Shown: positions 54,401 to 58,125 of the stretch, piece by piece | How the letters are laid out: the number at the start of each line of letters is the position of its first letter | How positions within the stretch are numbered: the first letter of the stretch is position 1 | Assembly: GCF_000948985.2 (NCBI RefSeq) | Contig: NZ_CP059734.1 | Coordinates: forward strand, 620,001-684,000 | Direction: 5' to 3' | Length of the DNA stretch: 64,000 nt | Source: Thalassomonas viridans | GTDB taxonomy: Bacteria; Pseudomonadota; Gammaproteobacteria; Enterobacterales; Alteromonadaceae | Made by a program: the position numbers and the translations under genes | The notes under the pieces: model-generated | Told to the model about the DNA's origin: nothing | Seen by the model: only the letters and a program-made list of their open reading frames with translations | Databases searched by the model: none

Positions 54401-55116
54401 ATAACTCTGGCAGTAACAACGGCGGAGATGATAATAACTCTGGCGGTAACAACGGTGGAGATAATAATAACTCTGACGATAACAATGGTGGAGATGATAA
54501 TAACTCCGGCGATGATAACGATGGAGATGATAATAACTCTGGCGATAACAATGGTGGAGATGATAATAACTCTGGCGATGATAATACCACCGGAAATGAT
54601 ACTGAAGAGTCTATTGAAACACCTGATACTGTTATTCCTGATTCATTTAGTATTTCAGATCTTGAATTGCAAGGGCATGGCCCACAACGCCATTCAGGTA
54701 TAACGGAACAGCAACTTGTAGATCGTGTTTTTGATGGTATTGATCCGGCTACAGGAAGTCGTGTGGATTTTGTAAAGGCTCCTGCAAATCATAAGAAGCC
54801 TCCTGAGGCGACGACATTTGTAGATGAAAATAGTTTTTTAAGGGCAGATGAAGCGGTTAGAAATAGCTCTGAATTTCAAGCTGCAATTCAAAAGAACCCG
54901 GATCGTTTACAGGTGAAAATACCATTGGAAGATGCGTTAGGATCTAACTTTCAAAGCCAAGTTTTAGGTATTAAAAAGATTGGACCTCGTGCAGATAGAA
55001 AATATGAATATTTAGATTTTTCTAATGGGAGTGTGATGGCGTACTATGATTATGATCCTATAACAAAATCCTATAAACTAGAAACTATGTTCCCGACTCA
55101 ATATCCTGCTAATTAG
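33484..55116 (+). CDS. Giant TpsA exoprotein, CdiA/filamentous haemagglutinin type, 7,210 aa
   Basis: Signal peptide to about Ala27 (VVSA-E). The TPS secretion domain lies at about residues 60-330, with the NANGISCNGCGFIN signature (Cys213, Cys216). From about 370 to 4,850 there are very many beta-helix repeats built on LDNSGG/NNQG-type units, the FHA-1 shaft. At about 4,860-5,030 an interruption has two Cys; a Ser/Gln-rich segment follows (about 5,033-5,280). Residues about 5,540-6,570 hold haemagglutinin-type repeats (AGGDISLYAGNDV), the FHA-2 part. A hydrophobic pretoxin region (about 6,840-6,890) follows, then a 33-bp-repeat linker and a 170-residue variable C-terminus. This is the CdiA layout, but no VENN motif is seen. 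It is one of the longest bacterial proteins of its type. Function: adhesion and contact-dependent growth inhibition. Confidence 0.92.
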   Translation: MFSAKLRIAIGYTLIVIMTTNPLVVSAERINRMEIMADEISNRQLLASNRTQLEAQVAANLSTGNNAANIKVARNTLSSAEAVASQFQLPAFTISSGIEVDANAANINQAGLKESANGTAVVDIAEASAKGVSHNLFSKFNVSESGLILNNSLTPQISVLGGWTDGNRRLAGGSAKIILAEVNGGSASSLLGYTEILGNSAEFVLANANGISCNGCGFINTPRVIFATGTPDVQNGELHGFNINQGSVVFDGLGMNAGNVSQFDILTRAMYVNAAIYSDRLNILTGANYYDYQTGEGKPLSEQPLGVKPLFALDASALGSMYSNSITLLGTEAGLGVRSEGLINAVNELELTADGQLRLKDTLANESVKLTSVSGDITTSGNTYADQVSVTAGESLNNQGTLAAARTLDINAGALTQTGDVYAGLDGEGQLQAGAGLSIDVSGVMNNEGNIANVSEISIATGELINQENALIQSDSISLSAEQLTNSGDVSGDLISVSGGAGLNNGNIQANILDLNLNSFSADQGLVYQYGEQGSFNFSGQTFSVNGGLFVTEGAARLTAGQQVTNAGDWLAQGDLLLTGQEFNNSGILEVQANSNLTLDNLNNSGQLLFTAPQTPGLNISQTLNNSDGLLQLASENISISANALSNDNGQINHLGSGVLALDMAQTLDNSRGLILANELELSGDQLVNHEGNIQGELVAFSARELGNAQGVIAAFGQQDNSLQLSVTERLDNSRGTIEAYSENLSISSVDIINEQGQLLHSGNGQLSLDASHVDNSQGVIWTGNHAAINSQSLTNSEGGISAGNRLVLTVNELANSGGNIVSQLLAINAGELINEQGSIQAGQRLEITAGRMENLGGQLLSDQVISLNGQQLNNRQGLIEAGSELTANISENLTNTGGQIAAQNLAITSAELVNEDAYLTATQQLNLDAATVVNQGEALISADAVTIAGEHLTNSDNGTVQGLALALNTSSLVNSGLLLASGGSASALSIDGGSLENSGRIESHGQNFDLLDIAVSNSGELVHFGSGVLRLESNSGLVNSNGVIYGQGQINLATAALDNLSGEIAAGETLDIRTNVLDNRQGLLQSGGELSIRASALDNRQGQIINLAGSRSELFVSQGIDNQAGLLEFNSSQTNISGQSLTNQGGTIAANTLYLDINTLNNGESGTVSSSALAIRASRLSNSGSFISNILQLSATDIINSGEILSQRASISGNSLDNSGVLQVSGLSQGAGLELDLAYLTNSGTLYSNSENLSLNDLVLNNQGGTIVHAGSGVLAISTSADLNNQSGVISTSGALTLSAAELDNRQGSIAVAGEALFSLSGLNNEAGQISGGASLAITTPELNNHLGQIQGGSLSVTADNLDNSDGQLLALSDLVGALKLEIISDVNNNSGLIYSAGSDNSISTTNLVNTDGEIYFAGDAAISAVQIDNLGTGQISSEAGLRLDAQQLGNEGSISGETVTINADQLTNGGYLQSLGEVGDTLVLNTPELVNSGVIYSGGENFSLAQVLLDNSGGSIVHAGAGVFTLDVLATLENAGGELVTGGRLALTTENINNRQGLLQSSGDIALAVAQVNNASGVILSGGVVDINTTTLDNSQGEITGGSLQLAAEHLNNTQGQIIANQTQGSVQDSVLAPAAEIHVTAGFDNTSGQLLIAGQNAVINTASLNNTDGSIQLGGDGELAINAGELTNAGSGQLAANGALTLITDELTSQGSISADQLSLTAQTISQGGELVAGGRLDISAETLDNQGDILADNLALAVKQVNNSGSLISSGTAGESLVLTVEELSNSGSIVSNGDSLTLTDMLFDNTGGTLAHFGTGVLTVEVQNELNNIAGTIATQGSLALTTDVVNNNQGLIQVGGSAGITAGALNNQDGEIALLAAQLLNLDIGQNLDNTGGRLTAGQVAIDSANLVNDNGAIEAFNETGQALTLAVTEKISNESGSIFAASEQAVISAAELQNLAGSIGHRGTGKLQLDITKLANSNNNGESGQIASNGNLALTADELSNNGLIYSQGSMALNVGELVNLADAGISAGELTLALTRLTNSGLIQAGNTAVTATEINNQGQLLVDGELSLTADTVNNSNGLIQATQDLAITTGQINNQGGQLVVTGGDLLELTISGNLDNSGGVIASNAVNNRLQLGQLNNNQGKIALLHDLELTADQLANQQGRLSAANATLAVTAIDNSQAGEITASERLVITSNSLASNGLIAANELTLATATLSQESGGRLSAGNGEINAANISNNGLISADDLNIDSSDISNSGTLAAGNSLTLTATDLDNINGLINSNGQLALTLTGLVNRQGNIYAEQVQITSSSLLNDGGEIAAFAGSGQGLDLDISGSLTNQNGLIYADGDSAEINAASISNSGDISYAGNGLLTLTTALLDNLDSGTVGSAAALTVTADTVNNRGDLLADTLSLDGQALTNSGNIQAQQLALAANSLNNAGVIESRQAQLTLAALTNSGQILAAGEQEQSLVMTLQALDNTGLIATNGRDFSLSDLLLNNNNGQILHYGQGVFTLEVLNTLANSGGVLLSDGSLHLNADTLVNNQGEIVAADLTLDGNQLQNQQGALIGAQTLTLTAADVDNSQGQILALAENGQSLTVNVANTLDNQRGQIYGAGEQALISAATLDNRGGAINHSGTGTLTINATTVDNGLSVTDPASHISTIAGNSNLAINAQDINSEGSLSAAGLTLNSTNISNRGAIDAANLAINSQSLDNSGDIVAGQAVIGSTSVVNSGNLIARATSGESLQLVTDSLTNTGALISYGEDFVLADMAIDNRTGQIVHLGEGSLTLSTTGEIKNDQGEILTQGRLALTAGRLTNTSGLVQADNGMILTLDAVDNSQGKLLVFAQELMTLNIAEDINNRAGVIGAQNLVINSKTLDNSELDGSGGQILATDIRFTGESVNNSGGLLHADALNLNADTLTNAGGLVAGNVSFALTLAGLLDNNQGQIVTTAAGAGITAADLSNDNGLISQQNTENLQLTVTNKLSNTSGEITSAQQLQLAADSLDNQGLIDAGLLDIQVTGLDNQGTLQAEQLDIDAASFDNSGLVLATGTLGQSLTINASGGINNRGQIQSHGEQLAFSQAVDNSQGTLVHAGSGLLSLVELINQDGFVYALADLAVSGGDLNNQNGVLQISGDSRLTLDNLDNRGGEIGSFGENAALEITQTLSNQDGRIIGEAGELSIKAGDIANGNGVIAAGDILTLDAATVSSNNGLLRSENLLTLTSDNLSNNGNGVISAANLDIDSTAIDNQNGVLESSNSMALTLANINNQSGLVLSGGESFALALSGLFDNSLGGELEVRSTDWTLDNQNINNQGGTLRHTGSGEFVINSAGALNNQSGVIAGLGNVSLNLEGAGEALNNDQGVIQASGDLTLTTDHDIGNNSGVLLAEGALALNAGNLDNTGGQVLAASGLTLALADEVTNSNGLFYNQNGDLQLSANTFNNGSGVVLQQGSGSFALTLANLNSSGEISGVGALAINAANVNNAGVIQAGQVAVNSSQLTNSGTLAGDLLALTATNISNAGVLYASSDQGESLVFTTGNAIDNRGGVIQSRGTGLTLTNGIDNSQGEILLLSGGTLAASELINDQGQLLSLGDITLQGSLSNQGGLIEAGQDLDIDSGAVNNSGGAMFAGELLTLDAESVNNSGGSISGSGSLYRINSSGAIDNSNGGVLAASATNMEISTSGLNNQQGAVVHQGSGNLVLSGINQLNNNGGTLASGGLIALALSSLSNDSINGQQAVIAAQDVRLTIAELSNRGGVIQADTLTLDSTNLDNSGGLLLAQGSTGNSLDLRVSGALSNNSGGIIESRGSNLDLTDIGALSNNGGQIRLLGSGALTINQAGSFDNAGGALISQGSLSLTTGTLNNNSGVITSRSGQVLRANSLESAGGRIESAANLTLDISGAANNSSGSVVAGGTLSLDAGGNLTNSSGMIFSGGNASIDASSINNSSGTLAANGSLDIGGGSSFTNTGGILQSDGQLQLDAGSVSNRSGLMQGQSLSVNSSGAIDNSGGTLNGATLVLRGSSLNNSSGTVLASSSSNNSLNLSGAGAINNSGGTLASSAQNWSLSLNNISNSGGNLIHQGSGSFNLSQSGTMVNSGAVVTNGNLVLAAGSVDNRGQLQAASNLTVNGGLSNSSSGKITGQNINVNAGSSAISNSGQISAANALDLAGSAITNSNLLYAAGNAELSAGTITNSGTLSANDLDVGGFSSLNNTGRIESVSASYSGSQFNNTGGGVLVASGSGSNTLGLNVSQLFNSGTIYNSGSNMSFGGSVTNSGQLIHAGTGTLVLGNNGSLDIDGGKVSTAGTASLQGNLSGSGDLYAKQALSIDTSGTFVNTNSTLYTEGNLQINSAVENQGGKLIADGTLGINTSGTVNNTNGVMQGDNLDIRAGTVNNNSGTITSTGSGSGQIIAGSLDNSSGTIQSTNSSFTVKTTGGNLTNSGGAISHSGSGTLTVNAGGSITQNNGRIASAGALDMDAGGSINNDGGAITAGQFNINAGSWFSNVGGDVIGFNNGNSILDASSINNSSGAIANDGSSLVVTAQGALDNSNGQITSAGTGVLDINAGSVKNDGSSQILANGSIDISGGTSLTSSGIISAAGTLTATASTITNSGTLASRNGAVDLDGSGTLTNSGTISGKTSLNIDTASLKNTGTLQSDGGVTVDSNIVTLGKIYGRDLNLTTYSSFSLASGDTLSASGNLVLNTSGNNITNQGNIIVSGSATLSGGSLSNSGSIRSGGNGQLNFSNISNSGTLSSNATLTVNSNISSNSGTVAAGGTLDINGNVSNSNLLFAGSNMTIDGNITNSSSIYSGGDATLRGGSITNNAGSIGAARNLSLTGTISNNRSSTSTSFSEGETTVTTSGGSRPTGPGFNGYGSSREKVTYVTKTSTSTTVYNATVGGTAGTIAAGGNLSLSGNITNNYSTISAGGNITLSGSSLTNNSAQNKSISTVTEIREKWVARCLVGVVDGYCAEPDVYNKDSEEILGTTEETNFIGGAYGTIAAGGSISGNLSGQLEANDASPGGVGSRSASTSASGSSGSASRGGSAGSNSSQTASVSTTSGASQSTSGQSLSASGVSGNAGSNVSVSQQNQQQNFSGNSSQSSGASTGSVSIAASGDTSERASGSAGASGQAINNDQQATLASGSQQTASFDGNNVLNNQLAVNSGSAAGSSDLNAKGYNQQQVSGVAEVNSQAVAGAGEQNQGTQVSELTVDAGVSLAMAQTNQAVDAYQQSTSQSAGAVSQGNSYNSLAGEQRQEASFTDGAQASAGNVRVAISESSTEAVAANDPRFNYGVSSEQADNLSPQQSPDTGAGLTLVSSGGVSFVGGEGRDFDASAFKDDDMNYITPVTDTQGNDDLNSIEAEQLAVQNSGVDTQRSDTLAVNGPGGLGVDGQSPEHNYEQESREEYLTEQALLGSERFLDTIGHDPDEVLREMIDNEEGQDAERRQSQQAQNPEQHTFELAAQTAGINDLAQLEAAAIADARAANAGNGVQASENVFLTDEQVRVLTQDLGFDQDFIDNGQQQLYAAVSQNDLLADGVTIGAGTYLDIRADGGITVEAGISGNDGVILRSEGALETTELAFLDSDELIGLELGGDFINTLDLSAQAIVLDIGGDFTNDATLLAGSELSLTSGGDFINNNSLLSGGLLQIDAGGDLLNQQALIAGTDVVLNAGGDIINRTEYEQLTWEREHKRGTDSITYTSVGEASEIISTGSLAMNAGNNIDLQGSKLSAGGDISLYAGNDVLLGAIENKSGREEYFKGGYKINYDTSYDVVSLQAGGNLSVAAGNNLESEAALLAAGGDVSLAAGNEMNLLGVSEYHETSSKKTKKSLFKKTVKIDQVIDVEHQGTAILAGGNVNINASQGEDGVQLFGSGDVLMVGTQIQAGGDVLAYTQGEMNVVSGEEWSQETHIKKKSMFGGLFGSSKIKEEDIQYLGHTEIQTGGDITLLAENDINVLAGSISGQNIIAQAGFGNEDAGNADINILGEEQTRSLYQESRSHGLTLDFSDNFLSVAKESVRENEVIQTDYVGSTFFAEDNIALTASRDVNIVGSDITAGGTIGIDAGRNVNLLAGESTTATSSRDEEIKTGIGFSSDENGFSVFAGEESLEDKLVTTDTRLEATNLTAENVLINAGNNINQIASNVVATEDINMTAANNINIVSGTEYGDLLQQQTLTRTGLTVTANHNIGSTLDALSGLGQGDNATSQASSVMRAADALNNAGPSTNAHFGQTTTRSTDTQQSELASVSSLSAGRDINLNAGNDVLLEGTQASADRDIGINAENINIIAARDVVNSNHETSYLQTGANLSASNSNASLTAGFSQSDSELDNRNSYAVAAQLGAGRDIRLNAENDLTLEGSDVNAGDDVTFSAGNDVNIIAAEMHFSSNSQDSHLSAGAGVNFGSDGVGFTANIAAGEGELDREGNRYSNSHVSAGDNLTIISGNDTNIAGGNLDGANVELDVGGDLTVASVQDTSEVSGQRWDASASMTIGVGASFSGSLGYGETSGSSAWVNEQTSIVGSDAVTIRTGGHTQVDGALIANIDENGIDGGNLVLDTSTLGFNDIEDHDREESDYLNVGFSTGDNTGTNQQESGNNFNLSGSFYDRDREQINRATIGDGEIIVRDNPDQNIDDLNRDSELAQEITKDEEENTDLYVSSTAIDSLENLAENPSAQVSDWTNKVASVADPNAWEAVIDNGATVVQRTQRVFESLGTNLDQSFAVTLGEAGEQAVETLMVQAGLSEEESNQLLQEHPDAAVIIAQIKLIGEELENPDLFNQEELSAAIAAQGSARVEQNLINDLNAEFGIDDFTVVGTQVNTTPVEDAAIALGEAQRYMESLMETNPTTAMLIGLAIAGATGGPVKATISAIGDQIVDAVAGDTIEETLDTVTDYGGALVTQENDTAEEFGEYVDNAGEESTAAVMKDGVEFLLGTIMGIGIPAKAGGSDGNNSNGGSGDNNSGSNNGGDDNNSGSNNGGDDNNSGGNNGGDNNNSDDNNGGDDNNSGDDNDGDDNNSGDNNGGDDNNSGDDNTTGNDTEESIETPDTVIPDSFSISDLELQGHGPQRHSGITEQQLVDRVFDGIDPATGSRVDFVKAPANHKKPPEATTFVDENSFLRADEAVRNSSEFQAAIQKNPDRLQVKIPLEDALGSNFQSQVLGIKKIGPRADRKYEYLDFSNGSVMAYYDYDPITKSYKLETMFPTQYPAN
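33565..34470 (+). other. TPS secretion domain of the giant exoprotein
   Basis: This first 300-residue domain after the signal peptide is recognised by the POTRA domains of TpsB. It holds the FSKFNVSESGLILNN segment and the paired-cysteine NANGISCNGCGFIN segment that matches the conserved NPNGI region of FHA, CdiA and HMW exoproteins. Cys213 and Cys216 are typical of the CdiA-like subgroup. Confidence 0.9.
34550..48000 (+). repeat. FHA-1 type beta-helix repeat array (protein level)
   Basis: About 4,480 residues are made of roughly 20-residue units with recurring Leu-x-Asn-x-x-Gly turns (for example LDNSGG, LNNQGG and LTNSG). The DNA repeats are diverged, but stretches such as AACAACAGCGGC recur many times. 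The units predict a right-handed beta-helix of about 220 coils that extends from the cell. Long reverse-strand frames here are products of this composition. Confidence 0.85.
54361..54588 (+). repeat. 33-bp tandem repeat (about 6.9 copies) at the toxin junction
   Basis: Seven copies of an 11-codon unit reading DDNNSGSNNGG, with small changes toward Asp-rich versions in the later copies. The first unit starts at 54361. Copies are in frame and 33 bp apart. They form a flexible acidic/Asn linker between the conserved CdiA body and the variable C-terminal toxin, where other CdiA proteins have the VENN junction. Repeats of this kind are prone to slippage and recombination. Confidence 0.92.
54589..55116 (+). 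other. Variable C-terminal toxin domain (CdiA-CT-like)
   Basis: About 175 residues with AT-rich codons, unlike the GC-rich repeats before. The opening part has HGPQRHSG (His7065, His7070) and QLVDRV, then ATTF (7109-7112) and a later RADEAV. This H..RH.G...L..R...ATTF order resembles RNase A-like toxins of the BECR fold found at CdiA C-termini. I regard that as a suggestion only. An adjacent small gene is the probable immunity protein. Confidence 0.6.
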
Positions 55117-55318
55117 AAGGGTTGTGTTAGTGTTTGAACCGATAAGGAAAATAATATAATTACACTGAGTGTAAGTCTAATTTATTGAAGTTAAAATAAA
55201 AATGTTATGTTGTATATAAAGGTGTTCATGCGAACTGTAAAAATTGTTACTACTCATTGTTACAAAGCTTTACAGCAATCGCAGAATAAGGTGTTAATGA
55301 GTAGGGCTTTCTTTTCTA

Positions 55319-55738
55319 ATGAATATTTCAGATATTGTTAAACTGCGTGATTGTGGAGAATTAAAAATTAGTTATATTACAAACTGGGACTATTCTATGA
55401 ATCAGATACTAGATAATTTTGGTTTATTTCCATGTGAAGATAAATTGAAAGAAGTTTTGTTAGAAGATGCTCAGAAAATAGTAGAGGCTTTGTTATTTAA
55501 AGACCTTGCTTACGGCAGTGAAATAATGACAACGAAAGAGGCCACGAAGTGTATGGAGTATTTTTTTTCTACATTTTCTTCTCCTAATAGTCGTTATTAT
55601 AGTAATGCTGTTAAAGGTGCTGATAATAATCAATATATATTTCATATTAATCAGTTTACAGATTCACTTGTTGATGGTGGGGTGGTAATCATTGATGGTG
55701 ATATAGCCGTTTGTTTTTGGGTGTCCGATGATGATTAG
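55319..55738 (+). CDS. Candidate CDI immunity protein
   Basis: A 139-residue acidic cytoplasmic protein with no signal peptide, 202 bp after the exoprotein gene on the same strand. Codon use is AT-rich (runs of TTT and AAT), like the toxin tip and unlike the rest of the locus, so both probably arrived together. I do not recognise the family. Position, size, acidity and composition all fit CdiI, which binds and neutralises the cognate toxin tip. The start at ATG 55319 has only a weak AGGG site. A strong terminator lies about 190 bp after its stop. Confidence 0.7.
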   Translation: MNISDIVKLRDCGELKISYITNWDYSMNQILDNFGLFPCEDKLKEVLLEDAQKIVEALLFKDLAYGSEIMTTKEATKCMEYFFSTFSSPNSRYYSNAVKGADNNQYIFHINQFTDSLVDGGVVIIDGDIAVCFWVSDDD

Positions 55739-55931
55739 TGTCCCGTTCTTATTGTCCTGTCCCGTTCGCACCGTTCGGATAACAAGAGGGTATAAGCTTG
55801 CTGTATTTTTGATCAGATAAGCAGCAAGTTACTTAAGTTACTCCGGCAAGTTTTTCATAATGTTATGATTAACTTGCCGTAAACCTGAAAAAATCATGAT
55901 TTAACAAGGGAATTGTTAAATGCAAAACACG

Positions 55932-55975
55932 ATTCGCCACCGCAAGTACAAACGCTTGCGGCGGCGAATTTTTTT
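55932..55975 (+). terminator. Strong terminator after the CDI operon
   Basis: ATTCGCCACCGCAAG pairs with CTTGCGGCGGCGAAT (one mismatch, loop of eight) and is followed by a run of T. It ends transcription from the exoprotein/immunity genes and lies 32 bp before the transposase stop. Confidence 0.85.
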
Positions 55976-56006
55976 GTGCGTTTTTTATTTATCCGGCTGG
56001 TTTGCC

Positions 56007-56909
56007 TCAGCTGGGAAAAAAATATCCCGTCAACAGCCCCTGCCAGTCGTTCACCCAAACGGCCTTATTCGAATGCCGCTTGGCTTTGTTGTGCCACACT
56101 TCCATCGGCGTATAGCCTGCCAGATTCTGATGCGGCCGGATGTGGTTATACCAAAACCTGAACCTGTCTAATTCATGTTGCAGGCAGCTAATCCCGGATA
56201 AATCCAGTTGCCTGATTTTGCTTTTGAATGTGCCGAAAAAGCGCTCAATTCTGCCATTCTCCCAGGGCGAAGCCAGGCGCGTGGTTTGGTGGTTGATGCC
56301 GAGCAGTTTCAACGCCGTTGTAAACAAGAGTGAAGTAAAGCAGGCTTCGTTGTCCGTTCGGATATTATTTGGCAGACCAAACTGCCGGATCGTTCGGCAA
56401 AGGGCCAGCAGCAACTGCGCTGAATGCTTTGAGGGCAGTTCGCTTAGCGCCAGATTTAAACGTGAGTCATGTTCGATAATGCTCAACACGGTTTTTTGCT
56501 TTTTGGATAGTTTTACCTGGGTTAAATCGATGCCCCAGGTGTGGTTGACAGGAACACTTCTCGCGGGCTTGTGCTTAATTTTCCGATTTATCACTTGCAG
56601 TTGGTACCGGTTGGCTTTGAGTTTTTCGTATACGAAGCTCTTCGACACTGTGGCTTTATGCCCGTAGCGCTGATTGAAAAGCCGGGCTACCGAGCCGCAG
56701 CCTGTGCCTGAAACGGCTTTAAGGTAAAGCACCTTATCCACAACTCATTGCGGCTTTTTATGGTTTCGTGCAAGGCTGACCGGAGGCGTTTGTTTATCGG
56801 GCAAGCGCTTTTGCTGAACGTGGCGCTTTACTTGTGATTTGGATGAAAAATAACGGTGGAGGCAGCAAAAGTAAAAAGCGCGCAGGCAGTGCCAATAGAA
56901 AAGCAGCAT
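56007..56909 (-). pseudogene. DDE transposase/integrase-core gene with internal stop
   Basis: Read on the minus strand from ATG 56909, the frame gives MLLFYWHCLRAFYFCCLHRY onward and reaches a TGA at 56745-56747. A TGG (Trp) is expected at that position, inside the sequence KKPQ-stop-VVDKVLYLKA. After it the frame stays open to 56007, with the integrase core: DLTQV, NIRTDNEACF and WENGRIERFFGTFK supply the D, D and E of the catalytic triad. Residues around it (RPHQNLAGYTPMEVW) are typical of the IS481/IS3-like rve group. So one nonsense mutation separates the helix-turn-helix head from the catalytic part. A GTG at 56741 could re-start translation. Confidence 0.85.
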
Positions 56910-57224
56910 GGTCGTGGAAGCAAAAAGTCGTCTATTTTATCGTGACTATCGTTGCAAGCAAAAGCTTATAAGAAACAGGTGTTTTTATTCTCTATAACTT
57001 ACTGATTGTTAATGTGAAAAACCACCCTTGAATTTCTTCTGAAAAACACCCGTGAGCCGTTGATTTATCCCAATAAATGGTCTTTTATTAAGGGTGCAAT
57101 CCCACATGAAAGGAGGGCGTCCATTCCGAGATTTTTCATCTAAAAAGCAGTAAACCAAGCGCAACCCCTGAGTGGTGCAACACACAGAGGCTGCTAACCA
57201 ACACGAACTAAACTGGAGTCCGTT
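56910..57224. other. Intergenic region upstream of the symE-like gene
   Basis: A 315-bp AT-rich stretch. It probably includes the end of the degenerate IS on its left and the promoter of the SymE-like gene on its right. No LexA box (CTG-N10-CAG) or obvious antisense SymR RNA gene could be identified by eye. A minus-strand frame (57009-57242) looks like chance. Confidence 0.5.
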
Positions 57225-57494
57225 ATGGCTGAATACCATCATACGCTAGCGCCTGCCTCGGCAAAAGCAAAATATCCTATTTATCGGAAACTTACCGTAC
57301 TGGAAACCACCCGCGAGTCTGCGCCTAAAACCCGCGGCATAGGAATTAACTATGTGCCGGTCAGTCTGGAACCTTGCCTTGTGCTCAGGGGAAAGTGGCT
57401 CAGGCGGGCCGGTTTTACTGCCGGAAGAAAAGTGGTTGTGGTTATCCATGAGGATGAACTGATCATCAAGCCTAAACAGAAAACGGAGAACTAG
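57225..57494 (+). CDS. SymE-family toxin-like protein
   Basis: An 89-residue basic protein of the SymE family (SpoVT/AbrB-like fold). The family signature LRGKWLRRAGFTAGRKVVVVIHEDELIIKP covers residues 54-84. In E. coli, SymE is an SOS-induced toxin controlled by the antisense RNA SymR. Many relatives instead sit beside CDI or Rhs loci, with uncertain toxicity. This copy is shorter than E. coli SymE and has a GGAG ribosome binding site before ATG 57225. A hairpin terminator follows at 57506. Its place between IS debris and TpsA remnants fits an accessory hotspot. Confidence 0.85.
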   Translation: MAEYHHTLAPASAKAKYPIYRKLTVLETTRESAPKTRGIGINYVPVSLEPCLVLRGKWLRRAGFTAGRKVVVVIHEDELIIKPKQKTEN

Positions 57495-57505
57495 CAAACG
57501 CACAG

Positions 57506-57538
57506 GCTGCTGTGCCCAAAAAGTGGCGCAGCAGCTTT
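57506..57538 (+). terminator. Terminator of the symE-like gene
   Basis: GCTGCTG plus GCC pairs with GGC plus CAGCAGC (one G-T pair, loop of eight) and is followed by TTTA, 12 bp after the stop codon. Confidence 0.7.
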
Positions 57539-57748
57539 ATGGATAACCTTTCACTTTACACACTCAGATACGAGCAAGTTGAGCTAACAACGGATGCATT
57601 TATTGTTTGTCGTGAATATGTAAGCATGCCGCTTTAATAAACGTGACAATGAATAAACCACCTTTAATGGTCTAAATAGTCAATAACTTAGTTACGCTCA
57701 CCCTCAATAGCCGGATGTTGCCCGGCAAACGGTTCCTGCCTTGTTCTA

Positions 57749-58047
57749 ATCAAAGAGGAAGACTGTCAATATCTGGGATACCGAGATATAGGCCAGTGGC
57801 GACATCACCCTGCTGGCGGAATGATATTAATGTCTTGGCGGGCAATATCAGCGCTCAGAATACCATTGTCCAGGCAGGCTGTAGCAATGAGGATGCCGCG
57901 AACGCCGATATTAATAGTCTTGGCGAAGAGCAGACCAAATCTTTGTACCGGGAGTCGCGCACTCATGGTTTAACCCTGGATTTTAGCGATAGCTTCTTAT
58001 CGGCTGTCAAAGAGAGCATCCGGGAAAATGAAGGTCTCCAGACGGAT
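57749..58047 (+). pseudogene. Decayed copy of an internal TpsA segment
   Basis: This stretch matches 51280-51582 of the giant exoprotein gene over about 300 bp: shared protein blocks include NEDA-NADIN, LGEEQT, ESR-HGLTLDFSD and QTD. It has an in-frame stop (CAG changed to TAG after GAGATA) and a 2-base deletion relative to the intact gene, so it cannot be expressed as such. Both ends stop abruptly. It is a remnant of a second or older exoprotein copy, or of a recombination event. An apparently open frame around it (57715-58098) is not a gene. Confidence 0.85.
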
Positions 58048-58125
58048 AAGCAGGTGGTCAACAAAGTGGTGTTTCTTACCTTGGGCATCAACCTTTAAGG
58101 CCAGAAGGAATTACCAAGCATGTGA

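Noticed and set aside
54361..54588. Possible CRISPR array
   Set aside because: The repeats are contiguous, in frame and without spacers, so this is a coding tandem repeat.
54189..54703. Repetitive frames in other phases across the 33-bp repeat (Leu/Ser/Pro-rich on minus, Ile/Thr/Met-rich on plus)
   Set aside because: They are out-of-phase readings of the in-frame DDNNSG repeats of the exoprotein.
57009..57242. SymR-like antisense RNA or minus-strand gene upstream of the symE-like gene
   Set aside because: No promoter, hairpin or conserved sequence could be recognised by eye, and the frame lacks features of a gene.
57715..58098. A 127-residue plus-strand frame
   Set aside because: It is a chance opening in the frameshifted copy of a TpsA segment, preceded by unrelated sequence and without a ribosome binding site.
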